Origin: Cyanobacteria bacterium UBA8803
GTDB lineage: Bacteria > Cyanobacteriota > Cyanobacteriia > Cyanobacteriales > Coleofasciculaceae
Reading direction: 5' to 3'
DNA length: 6,277 nt
Assembly (NCBI GenBank): GCA_003505715.1
Contig: DNXU01000473.1
Span: 674-6,950 of the forward strand
Part shown: piece after piece, positions 1 to 5,510 of the stretch
Layout: each line of letters starts with the position of its first letter
How positions within the stretch are numbered: the first letter of the stretch is position 1
Made by a program: the position numbers and the translations under genes
Notes under the pieces: model-generated
Seen by the model: only the letters and a program-made list of their open reading frames with translations
Database searches by the model: none
Told to the model about the DNA's origin: nothing

Positions 1-11
1 ATTTATTGTTG

Positions 12-19
12 GCGATCGC
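12..19. repeat. HIP1 palindrome GCGATCGC (first of six)
   Basis: Exact copies of the cyanobacterial highly iterated palindrome occur at 12-19, 902-909, 2946-2953, 3635-3642, 4087-4094 and 4372-4379. Chance would give about 0.1 copy in this length at even base composition. It supports a cyanobacterial origin. Confidence 0.95.
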
Positions 20-25
20 TCATGG

Positions 26-108
26 TTAGGGAGAAAGCTAGGGGAGAGGGAGAGAAAAAAGATACCAGAAAAAGTTCTATGTTGTTTTCCCCTTTTCCCT
101 CTCCCTAA
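26..108. repeat. Purine/pyrimidine-rich inverted repeat at the hemW 3' end
   Basis: TTAGGGAGA (26-34) is complementary to TCTCCCTAA (100-108). The same right arm can alternatively pair with a second G/A-rich block: GGGAGAGGGA (42-51) with TCCCTCTCCC (96-105), extended by A-T and G-T pairs. One strand is almost pure purine from 28 to 60. The right arm covers the hemW stop codon (105-107). It may terminate or stabilise the hemW transcript, although no T run follows the stem on the minus strand. Confidence 0.55.
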
Positions 109-1406
109 TGCCTAAACAAATCGGCGAGAACTGTATTGGAAAACAAAAACCCTTCTGGGTCAGTGAGCCTTAGCTGTCCAGTCATGGGCAGTTTTTCAAT
201 GGCTGGTAGAGCTATGGCTTCTCCATTTGTTGTCTCCAGAACTTCTACCCAGCCTTGTTGGTAGTAAGGCTGCACCCTCTTCCTAATCTTTTCTAAAGTC
301 TTTTCGCCAAACTGCTCCTTTAAGGTGTACAGACTCAAACCCTCTGCTAAACGCAGTCCTAGCATTAAGGTTTCTAACAATACATCAGTTTCTTCTAGTT
401 CGGGGCTATCTAAAATGCCACCTGCCTCAATCAGCTGTTGTACCCAAGCGTAATACTCCCGTCGGGTGCGGGGTCGGGTAAACCGATACCCCCCTACATA
501 GCTAGCAGCGCCCATGCCAAACCCGTAGTAAGGACGGTTTTCCCAGTAAACTCGATTATGGCGGCATTGATGACCGGGCAGAGCATAGTTAGAAATTTCA
601 TAATGTTCGTATCCCCTAGTTGTAAGAATTTGCTGCGCTAGGCGGTACATTTGGGCAGCAGTGTCATCAGTAGGTAAAGGCTTTTGGCCTGGAGCGTACT
701 GGCGTCCAAAAGGGGTGACAGGTTCGATAGTCAGGTCATAGCAAGAAATGTGGGTGGGGGTGAGGCGCACGGCAGCTTCTAGAGATGCCTGCCACTGCTC
801 TAAATTTTGATGGGGCAGTCCGGAAATCAAATCTAGGCTAAAGTCGGGAACCCCTACTTTGCGGATAAACTCGACAGCAGCGAATATATCATTAAGCTGG
901 TGCGATCGCCCACAAATGGCTAACAGTTCATCCTGAAACGCCTGAACCCCTAGGCTAACTCGATTGACCCCAGCATTCCGGTATCCTTGGAGCTGTTCCT
1001 TGCTGAAGGTGCCTGGATCTATTTCCAGGGAAATTTCGGCAGTGGCAGCAATTCTAAAGCGCTTCTCCAAGGTCTCCAGAATGCGCCCGACCTGTTCAAC
1101 TGAGAGCAGCGAAGGCGTTCCCCCACCGAAGAAAACGGTTTCTAAAGAGCAGATCGGATCGGGTGTTGTTTTAATTTCCTGACATAACACTTCGACATAT
1201 TGCTCAATCGTACCCGAAGTGCTGCCCCTCGCTCGATCTCCCACTACAGATACGGGGAAATCGCAGTAGTAGCACCGACGGCGGCAGAAGGGAATGTGAA
1301 TGTAGGCAGAACTGGGAGTTCCCCATCTGGCAGCTCTCTCAAATTGGTTTGAGCAATTCAATACCTGGTTCTGGCCACTTGCTTTCAATTGTTCAGACAA
1401 GATCAT
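105..1406 (-). CDS. hemW: HemW-type radical SAM heme chaperone
   Basis: A 433-residue radical S-adenosylmethionine protein of the HemN/HemW family. The cluster motif is C41-x3-C45-x2-C48 followed by D49-F50. Oxygen-independent coproporphyrinogen oxidase HemN has a further cysteine at the position of F50, so HemW is the better call. Other family landmarks are GGGTPS (94-99, SAM binding), EIDPGT (128-133), RVSLGVQAF (149-157), HYEISNYA (268-275) and HNRVYW (283-288). The last matches the HNxxYW motif whose histidine is reported to bind heme in studied HemW proteins. The C-terminal HemW domain (about 340-420) is complete. The family inserts heme into membrane respiratory or electron-transfer proteins rather than making it; that role is inferred by homology. 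The protein has about 35 residues before YIHIPFC, more than in E. coli HemW. No ATG lies nearer the motif, but a later TTG start is possible. It is transcribed away from the PIN/TRAM gene. Confidence 0.93.
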   Translation of the reverse strand: MILSEQLKASGQNQVLNCSNQFERAARWGTPSSAYIHIPFCRRRCYYCDFPVSVVGDRARGSTSGTIEQYVEVLCQEIKTTPDPICSLETVFFGGGTPSLLSVEQVGRILETLEKRFRIAATAEISLEIDPGTFSKEQLQGYRNAGVNRVSLGVQAFQDELLAICGRSHQLNDIFAAVEFIRKVGVPDFSLDLISGLPHQNLEQWQASLEAAVRLTPTHISCYDLTIEPVTPFGRQYAPGQKPLPTDDTAAQMYRLAQQILTTRGYEHYEISNYALPGHQCRHNRVYWENRPYYGFGMGAASYVGGYRFTRPRTRREYYAWVQQLIEAGGILDSPELEETDVLLETLMLGLRLAEGLSLYTLKEQFGEKTLEKIRKRVQPYYQQGWVEVLETTNGEAIALPAIEKLPMTGQLRLTDPEGFLFSNTVLADLFRH

Positions 1407-1480
1407 CCTTAATGCTGGGTTAACAGTTTTTAATTAAATCAGTTTCCAATTAATTTAATAGCTAATCTCAAACGATCAGC

Positions 1481-1512
1481 TTGAATAAAGAAAATGACAG
1501 GAAAGATATAAT
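1481..1512 (+). promoter_or_regulatory. Candidate sigma-70 promoter for the PIN/TRAM gene
   Basis: TATAAT (1507-1512) is a perfect -10 box. TTGAAT (1481-1486) is a fair -35 box, but the 20-base spacer is longer than the usual 16-18, so the -10 may act with another activator. Transcription starting near 1519 would give a leader of about 70 bases before the ATG at 1590. Confidence 0.5.
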
Positions 1513-1589
1513 GAATCTCAGCGCCGACTATCATTAGTTTTGTCTACTAAATTTCCTAAGGAAGTGCCACACAAATTAAATGGATCGAA

Positions 1590-2672
1590 ATGATGCTTGA
1601 TTTTGTCATTATTCTTTTATTCATCCTAGCAGGAGCAGGGGTAGGATTCGACAGCGTTAAATTGCTACCTAGCTCCGTGCAAGAGCAGGTAACCAATCTA
1701 GAGGCTTTGCGCTGGACTACAGCTGGTTTTGCTGCCCTGATTGGTTTTGGGGTTGGTTTGGCTGTACAGGTGACCTATCGTCGCTTGGAAGCGCAAGTGC
1801 GCCAACTGCCGATTGAGGTGATTTTAACTAGAGCCGTGGGCTTAGTAATTGGACTGCTGTTAGCCAACTTAATGCTGGCACCAATTTTCTTGCTGCCTTT
1901 CCCCTCGGAGTTTTCCTTTATTAAGCCTATAGCCGGAATTTTAGGCAGCGTCATGTTTGCTTTCTTGGGCGTGAGTCTGGCCGATACCCACGGTCGAACC
2001 TTCCTGCGACTGATTAACCCCAACAGCTTAGAAACAATATTGGTAGCTGAAGGCACGCTCAAACCAGCTTCGGCTAAGATTTTAGATACCAGCTGCATTA
2101 TTGATGGTCGGATCGAGGAACTCCTTAATACCGGGTTTATTGAGGGACAAATTTTGGTGTCCCAGTTTGTCCTGCAAGAGTTGCAGCAGCTGGCAGATGC
2201 AGCTAACGAGCAGAAGCGCATCCGGGGAAGGCGCGGCTTAGATATCCTCAAGGAAATGCAACAAGCTTATCCCGATCGCCTAGTCATTCACCCAGCAGAT
2301 TATGAAGACCTTCACAACGTAGATGCTAAATTGGTGCGTTTTGCCCAGGAAATTAACGGCACGCTGTTAACGAACGACTATAACCTGAGCAAAGTTGCCA
2401 ATTTACAGAAGGTTCCGGTACTCAATGTCAACGATCTCGCTCAAGCGATGCGTCCCATTTATCTCCCCGGTGACAGTCTGGACTTGAAAATTCTTAAGGA
2501 GGGGAAAGAACCCGCTCAGGGAGTTGGCTATTTGGACGATGGTACTATGGTTGTTGTGGAAGAGGGACGAAACCACGTTGGTGGCGAACTGCGAGTTGTG
2601 GTGACATCAGCCTTGCAGACCTCAGCAGGACGCATGATTTTTGCTCGGCCTGCCACGTCTTTAGCAGTGTGA
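1590..2672 (+). CDS. Membrane-anchored PIN/TRAM domain protein (YacL-like)
   Basis: A 360-residue protein with the architecture of the Bacillus YacL family. It has about four hydrophobic segments (near 4-20, 43-61, 79-101 and 112-130), then a cytoplasmic PIN domain (about 162-285) and a C-terminal TRAM domain (about 293-352). The acidic residues expected of a PIN nuclease active site are present: D166 in LDTS, E197 in VLQEL, D245 in VDAKLV and D263 in TNDYN. This suggests a metal-dependent RNase tethered to the membrane, with TRAM as an RNA-binding module; no target can be read from sequence. It is not paired with an antitoxin-like gene, so it should not be called a VapC toxin. The start is the first of two adjacent ATGs, with GGA five bases upstream. 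An ATG at 1580 in another frame opens a six-codon mini-ORF that overlaps this start. The gene appears monocistronic. Confidence 0.94.
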   Translation: MMLDFVIILLFILAGAGVGFDSVKLLPSSVQEQVTNLEALRWTTAGFAALIGFGVGLAVQVTYRRLEAQVRQLPIEVILTRAVGLVIGLLLANLMLAPIFLLPFPSEFSFIKPIAGILGSVMFAFLGVSLADTHGRTFLRLINPNSLETILVAEGTLKPASAKILDTSCIIDGRIEELLNTGFIEGQILVSQFVLQELQQLADAANEQKRIRGRRGLDILKEMQQAYPDRLVIHPADYEDLHNVDAKLVRFAQEINGTLLTNDYNLSKVANLQKVPVLNVNDLAQAMRPIYLPGDSLDLKILKEGKEPAQGVGYLDDGTMVVVEEGRNHVGGELRVVVTSALQTSAGRMIFARPATSLAV

Positions 2673-2692
2673 AGCAATGCATCCTTCATTTT
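2670..2692 (+). terminator. Weak possible terminator after the PIN/TRAM gene
   Basis: TGAAG (2670-2674, containing the stop codon) can pair with CTTCA (2684-2688), and ATTTTG follows. The stem is only 5 bp with a nine-base loop, so this is a weak candidate; transcription may instead run into the hairpin at 2757-2805. Confidence 0.25.
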
Positions 2693-2756
2693 GTCACCAT
2701 TTACAAAAAGTTAAAAATCTTACTGTACCAGCTTTGTTTCCTTCTGCCTACGTTCG

Positions 2757-2805
2757 GACTTCGGAGTTCGGCGAGGCTCACTCGAGTCTCGTGAACTCCG
2801 AAGTC
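2757..2805. repeat. Long hairpin element within CTGCCT-type repeats
   Basis: The arms GACTTCGGAGTTC (2757-2769) and GAACTCCGAAGTC (2793-2805) are perfect 13-base complements. Inside them, after one unpaired G, CGAG (2772-2775) pairs with CTCG (2788-2791) and CTC (2777-2779) with GAG (2784-2786), joined by G-T wobbles and closed by a four-base loop. TCTGCCT occurs immediately left (2743-2749) and again right (2804-2810), followed by CCTGCCT (2811-2817). No T run follows on either strand, so this looks like a palindromic repetitive element inserted into or grown from a heptamer array rather than a normal terminator. Confidence 0.85.
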
Positions 2806-2825
2806 TGCCTCCTGCCTTCAGCGTT

Positions 2826-2861
2826 CACAGCACTAATATCTAAGGAAGGAACACTGCTGTG
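2826..2861. repeat. Inverted repeat CACAGCA / TGCTGTG
   Basis: CACAGCA (2826-2832) and TGCTGTG (2855-2861) are perfect 7-base complements separated by 22 bases. It lies between the long hairpin and a smaller palindrome in the ftrV upstream region. It could be part of a structured leader or a chance repeat; function is not known. Confidence 0.5.
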
Positions 2862-2874
2862 CAAGAATAGTTTA

Positions 2875-2892
2875 AAATTGCCTGAGCAATTT
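2875..2892. promoter_or_regulatory. Palindrome AAATTGC-N4-GCAATTT upstream of ftrV
   Basis: A perfect 7-base inverted repeat with a CTGA spacer, ending 43 bases before the ftrV ATG. The size and symmetry fit an operator for a dimeric regulator or a small stem in the leader RNA. There is no convincing -35/-10 pair beside it, so a regulatory role is inference. Confidence 0.4.
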
Positions 2893-2935
2893 CTGGCTAA
2901 GTTTAGGCTGTTGGAGAAAAAACAAACTTCATTCT

Positions 2936-3157
2936 ATGAAAGTTGGCGATCGCGTTCGAGTTAAAAAATCTATACTGGTTTATCACCATCCTGCCCACCG
3001 CAATGAGCCTTTTGATATCAAAGGTCTCGAAGGAGAAGTAATTGGGATCGTTCTCGAGTGGGAAGGCCGACCCGTGAGCGCCAACTTGCCATTGCAAGTC
3101 CAATTTGACAAAAAATTTCGCGCTCATTTCCGTGAAGATGAATTAGAACAGTTGTGA
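2936..3157 (+). CDS. ftrV: Ferredoxin-thioredoxin reductase, variable chain
   Basis: A 73-residue protein that matches the variable (alpha) subunit of ferredoxin-thioredoxin reductase in length and motifs: VGDRVRV (3-9), VYHHPAHR (15-22), FDIKGLEGEV (26-35), GRPVSANLP (44-52) and a C-terminal AHFREDEL (63-70). The family folds as an SH3-like barrel and packs against the catalytic iron-sulfur chain. The heterodimer passes electrons from photosystem I-reduced ferredoxin to thioredoxin, which activates light-regulated enzymes. The variable chain has no catalytic cysteines, and none are present here. The catalytic-chain gene is not in the window, which fits its usual separate location. The ATG at 2936 is the only sensible start; GGAG (2913-2916) is rather far upstream for a ribosome binding site. 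A HIP1 palindrome (2946-2953) lies inside codons 4-6 and encodes part of the conserved VGDRV motif. Confidence 0.95.
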   Translation: MKVGDRVRVKKSILVYHHPAHRNEPFDIKGLEGEVIGIVLEWEGRPVSANLPLQVQFDKKFRAHFREDELEQL

Positions 3158-3175
3158 GTATTAAAATATTGTGTT

Positions 3176-3211
3176 GGCTGACGGTTTGCTTTTAACAGTA
3201 AACCGTCAACC
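3176..3211. terminator. Hairpin between convergent ftrV and the 71-residue gene
   Basis: TGACGGTTT (3179-3187) and AAACCGTCA (3200-3208) form a perfect 9-bp stem with a 12-base loop, and GG/CC pairs beyond a single mismatch extend it. It sits in the 76-bp gap between the stop codons of two converging genes, the expected place for a bidirectional terminator. A proper T run is lacking on both strands, so termination strength is uncertain. Confidence 0.55.
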
Positions 3212-3233
3212 CACAACCATTTGTCAATTAATC

Positions 3234-3449
3234 TTAACGGTGACAAAACCAACCAAACAGGTTAATGTCACCTTTCATTTTTTGTAACTCTTGCTGGTGA
3301 CATTTCGCTGTGAGCCGATACCACTCACAGTAGCGCTCGAACTCCTGCCGATCCTGCGTTTCGCGGTAAAATTCATGAGTCAGCTGGTAGATAGCAAAAA
3401 TATCTGCTCCTGGTGCGGTGGGAATAATGTGTCGGAATTCTTGTGGCAT
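3234..3449 (-). CDS. Small protein of unknown function, 71 residues
   Basis: I do not recognise a characterised family. The 71-residue product has a short N-terminal stretch with prolines, then a highly charged, probably helical region (about 15-60) rich in Glu, Gln, Arg and Tyr, and an aromatic end, NLFGWFCHR (63-71). It contains three cysteines (41, 50, 69), two tryptophans (43, 67) and four histidines, and has no signal peptide or membrane segment. The ordered composition, the absence of a competing ORF and its position in otherwise unoccupied sequence favour a real gene. It has the feel of a conserved cyanobacterial hypothetical protein, but that is an impression. It lies 94 bp downstream of the histidine kinase gene on the same strand and converges with ftrV. 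No clear Shine-Dalgarno sequence precedes the ATG. It could belong to the kinase transcript or have its own promoter. Confidence 0.65.
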   Translation of the reverse strand: MPQEFRHIIPTAPGADIFAIYQLTHEFYRETQDRQEFERYCEWYRLTAKCHQQELQKMKGDINLFGWFCHR

Positions 3450-3505
3450 TGTGACTGAGGTTAGGAGATTTGGTCTGGTTGAGCAAAGTGGAGGATTGAT
3501 TTCTT

Positions 3506-3524
3506 GTAGAGACGTTACTCTCTA
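3506..3524. repeat. Short palindrome TAGAGA / TCTCTA after the kinase gene
   Basis: TAGAGA (3507-3512) and TCTCTA (3519-3524) form a 6-bp stem with a six-base loop in the gap between the kinase gene and the 71-residue gene. The left half, GTAGAGACGT, resembles half of a longer palindrome that I remember as common in cyanobacterial intergenic DNA, so it may be a decayed copy. No T run follows on the minus strand, so it is at best a weak attenuator. Confidence 0.4.
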
Positions 3525-3543
3525 AAGGGTATCATTCGCTTCC

Positions 3544-4956
3544 TCAAAGCAGCAGACAAATGGTGAAAGTAGCACCGTAACCCGGTGTGCTGCTGGCTGT
3601 AATGCTGCCCCCATGAGCTTCAACAATTCGTTTGGCGATCGCTAACCCCAGACCGCTGCCACTCCCTTTACGGGAGGGATCTGTAGTATAGAACTGTTCA
3701 AAAATGCGGGGCAGGTCTTTTTCACTGATACCTGGTCCCTTATCTTGGATTTTTACTAGCGCGTGTTTCCCGTCTTTGCGTCCGGAAATTGAAACCTGAG
3801 AATTGGGGAGGGAGTGTTTGATGGCGTTGTCAAGTATATTCAAGAGGGCTTGCAACAACCGTTCTGGATCGCCCTGAAGTTGGAGATCGGCAACATCTAC
3901 TGCTAAAGATACACCAAGAGTTTGCATTCGGGGTTCCATCGCTCTCACGGCACGCTCGATCAAACTACGGAGGGAGATGTTCTGCTGCTCGAGTTGGGTA
4001 ACTCCTGCTTCCAAGCGTCCCAAGTCGAGTAGATCCCGAATTAGTTGGGACATACGCTTGGTTTCGTCCTCTACGGTTTGAAAGAAGCGATCGCGCAATT
4101 CAGGTTCTTCAGCAGCACCGCTTCTGAGCGCCTCTACAGTTACTTGAACATTACTGATGGGCGTGCGCAACTCGTGAGAAACATTGGCGAGAAATGCCCT
4201 GCGCTCTTGATCGAGAGATGCTAAGCGTTCGCTCATGCGGTTGAGTTCCAACGCTAAGCGATCCAACTCATTGCTCTGCCGAATAGCTAGCTTGTCATCA
4301 AAATGACCGCTACCGACGCGAATGGCAAAATTACGCATCGTTTCCACAGGTTTAGATAAACTGCGGGCAAAGCGATCGCTAATTAGGGCACAAAGAAAGA
4401 TAGTCAGTACCAAGGTGCCAAAAATCGTCCAAATCACCCTGGCAAACTGTCGCTGAAACTGTTTCAGGGTAATTGACATGCGCAGCACCCCTAGCAGTTG
4501 CCCGTTACGGATAATGGGTCTGGAAATGTAGAGGCGATCGTCGGTGGACAGCACCCCTTTTGTAATTCCCTGTGCTAATTGATTTTGCAGTGCTTCCCTC
4601 ACACCTGCAATTTTGTACCAATCTGCGATTTGTCTGTCTACCTCTGGGCTTGAGGTGGTCAGCAGGCGACCTTTGGGATCGAAAACCCGCAGCGTTACAG
4701 TTTCTGGTGCGCCATACCGTTGCACCAGTAAGTCCACTCGTTGCAAGTCCTGCTCCTGTAAAGCATCGGCCACACTTTCGCTCAAAGCAACCGTCCAGTT
4801 CTCCAAATCAGTTTGCCGCGTCCGCATGAAGTAGGCATGGAACGACCACAGAATGTAGCCTGCCATGAGAGTGGTGCCCAAAGTTGTTAACATTAAGTAC
4901 GTTGCAAACAACTTGGCGTGGATAGAATTCCATTTAATTCTTGCCAACCCTACCAT
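3544..4956 (-). CDS. Membrane sensor histidine kinase
   Basis: A 470-residue transmembrane kinase. A first membrane helix (about 17-38) is followed by a periplasmic sensor region (about 39-172). The segment with VFDPKGRLL (91-99) and RPIIRNGQLLGVLRM (146-160) resembles a CACHE/PAS-like ligand-binding fold. A second membrane helix (about 173-193) is followed by a HAMP linker (about 194-246), a HisKA dimerisation domain with phosphoacceptor H261 in FLANVSHELRTP, and an ATPase domain. All ATP-binding boxes are intact: N box NILDNAIKHS (373-382), G1 DKGPGI (405-410), F box FEQFY (419-423) and G2 GSGLGLAI (433-440). The enzyme should autophosphorylate H261 and pass the phosphate to D52 of the regulator encoded just upstream, whose stop codon is 2 bp from this ATG, so translational coupling is likely. 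The signal is not identifiable. Three HIP1 palindromes lie within the gene. Confidence 0.95.
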   Translation of the reverse strand: MVGLARIKWNSIHAKLFATYLMLTTLGTTLMAGYILWSFHAYFMRTRQTDLENWTVALSESVADALQEQDLQRVDLLVQRYGAPETVTLRVFDPKGRLLTTSSPEVDRQIADWYKIAGVREALQNQLAQGITKGVLSTDDRLYISRPIIRNGQLLGVLRMSITLKQFQRQFARVIWTIFGTLVLTIFLCALISDRFARSLSKPVETMRNFAIRVGSGHFDDKLAIRQSNELDRLALELNRMSERLASLDQERRAFLANVSHELRTPISNVQVTVEALRSGAAEEPELRDRFFQTVEDETKRMSQLIRDLLDLGRLEAGVTQLEQQNISLRSLIERAVRAMEPRMQTLGVSLAVDVADLQLQGDPERLLQALLNILDNAIKHSLPNSQVSISGRKDGKHALVKIQDKGPGISEKDLPRIFEQFYTTDPSRKGSGSGLGLAIAKRIVEAHGGSITASSTPGYGATFTICLLL

Positions 4957-4958
4957 TT

Positions 4959-5333
4959 TTAAAGCCGATCTTCATTACGGCGGCGCAAGACCGCTTTGAT
5001 TCGCGCTAGCAGTTCGCGGGTGTTGAAGGGTTTAGTGACATAGTCATCTGCTCCTGCTTCTAAACCCCAAACCTTATCAATATCTTGGTCTTTGGCCGTC
5101 AGCATGACAATTGGTACATTAGAAAAAGCCCGAATTCGCCAGCATACTTCCATACCATCTACTTGCGGCAGCATCAGGTCTAGCAAGATGATATCGGGTA
5201 CGTGCTTATGGAACTGTTTGATGGCGCTCATGCCATCTGCTGCTGTCGTTACTTCATAACCCTCTTTGCGCAGCGTGTAAGTAAGGCTATCGCGGAGGGG
5301 GGCTTCATCATCAACCAGTAAGACATGAGGCAT
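4959..5333 (-). CDS. Response regulator with receiver domain only, OmpR-type
   Basis: A 124-residue protein consisting of one complete receiver domain. The acidic pair D8-D9, phosphoacceptor D52 in LLDLMLP, T79 in MLTA, Y98 and K101 in YVTKPF are all present. The end [19 protein letters not shown] (101-119) is the alpha-5 helix and linker start typical of OmpR/PhoB-type transcription factors. These normally continue for about another 100 residues as a winged-helix DNA-binding domain. Here translation stops at TAA five residues after that point, and the kinase ATG follows 2 bp later, so no remnant of the output domain exists. The protein should be phosphorylated by the adjacent kinase, but how it gives output is unknown: it might act by protein-protein contact or as a phosphate relay. 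AGGAG lies 16 bases upstream of the ATG, which is distant for a ribosome binding site. Confidence 0.93.
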   Translation of the reverse strand: MPHVLLVDDEAPLRDSLTYTLRKEGYEVTTAADGMSAIKQFHKHVPDIILLDLMLPQVDGMEVCWRIRAFSNVPIVMLTAKDQDIDKVWGLEAGADDYVTKPFNTRELLARIKAVLRRRNEDRL

Positions 5334-5416
5334 TTGACATTACCGCTAACTCCTACTTTCAGGTTTTCACACTATCGTCCTTTAGACATCTTGCTTAGGG
5401 TAGAAGGGGCGGGTTT

Positions 5417-5466
5417 TGACTTAAGTCATATCTGTGAAGTTCACCATATTTGCCGCTAAAGTGAAC
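5417..5466. promoter_or_regulatory. Cluster of palindromes upstream of the response regulator gene
   Basis: TGACTTAAGTCA (5417-5428) is a perfect 12-base palindrome. GTGAAGTTCAC (5434-5444) is a 5+1+5 palindrome, and GTGAAC recurs at 5461-5466 as an inverted copy of GTTCAC (5439-5444), 22 bp apart, close to two helical turns. The cluster lies about 85-135 bases before the regulator start codon, inside the only sizeable gap upstream of the regulator-kinase operon. This suggests operator sites, but no factor can be named and no strong -35/-10 pair is visible. Confidence 0.45.
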
Positions 5467-5510
5467 CCCTACAGGATTTTTTAAAGCGAAGTAGGGCATG
5501 GAGCCAGGAT

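Noticed and set aside
438..1182. Two plus-strand open frames (67 and 72 codons) inside hemW
   Set aside because: Both are antisense to well-conserved HemW coding sequence and have no protein-like features.
105..1406. Oxygen-independent coproporphyrinogen oxidase HemN
   Set aside because: The cluster motif is CxxxCxxCDF without the extra cysteine of HemN, and the HNxxYW motif typical of HemW is present.
1775..2251. A 158-codon minus-strand open frame inside the PIN/TRAM gene
   Set aside because: It is antisense to a gene with clear domains and active-site residues. Its translation is Ser/Arg/Lys-rich without recognisable motifs.
1590..2672. PIN-domain toxin of a toxin-antitoxin pair
   Set aside because: The membrane segments plus TRAM domain define the YacL-like family, the protein is far longer than VapC toxins, and no antitoxin gene adjoins it.
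2677..2964. A 95-codon plus-strand open frame between the PIN/TRAM gene and ftrV
   Set aside because: Its sequence is made largely of the hairpin and CTGCCT-type repeats, it overlaps the start of ftrV in another frame, and it shows no domain or ribosome binding site.
2903..3127. A 74-codon minus-strand open frame over ftrV
   Set aside because: It is antisense to ftrV, which matches its family over its full length.
4572..4834. Two overlapping plus-strand open frames inside the histidine kinase gene
   Set aside because: They overlap each other and are antisense to the sensor domain of a clear kinase gene.
5467..5496. CCCTAC/GTAGGG inverted repeat as terminator of the hydrolase gene
   Set aside because: Only 6 bp of stem with an 18-base loop, and the T run lies within the loop on the wrong strand for this gene.
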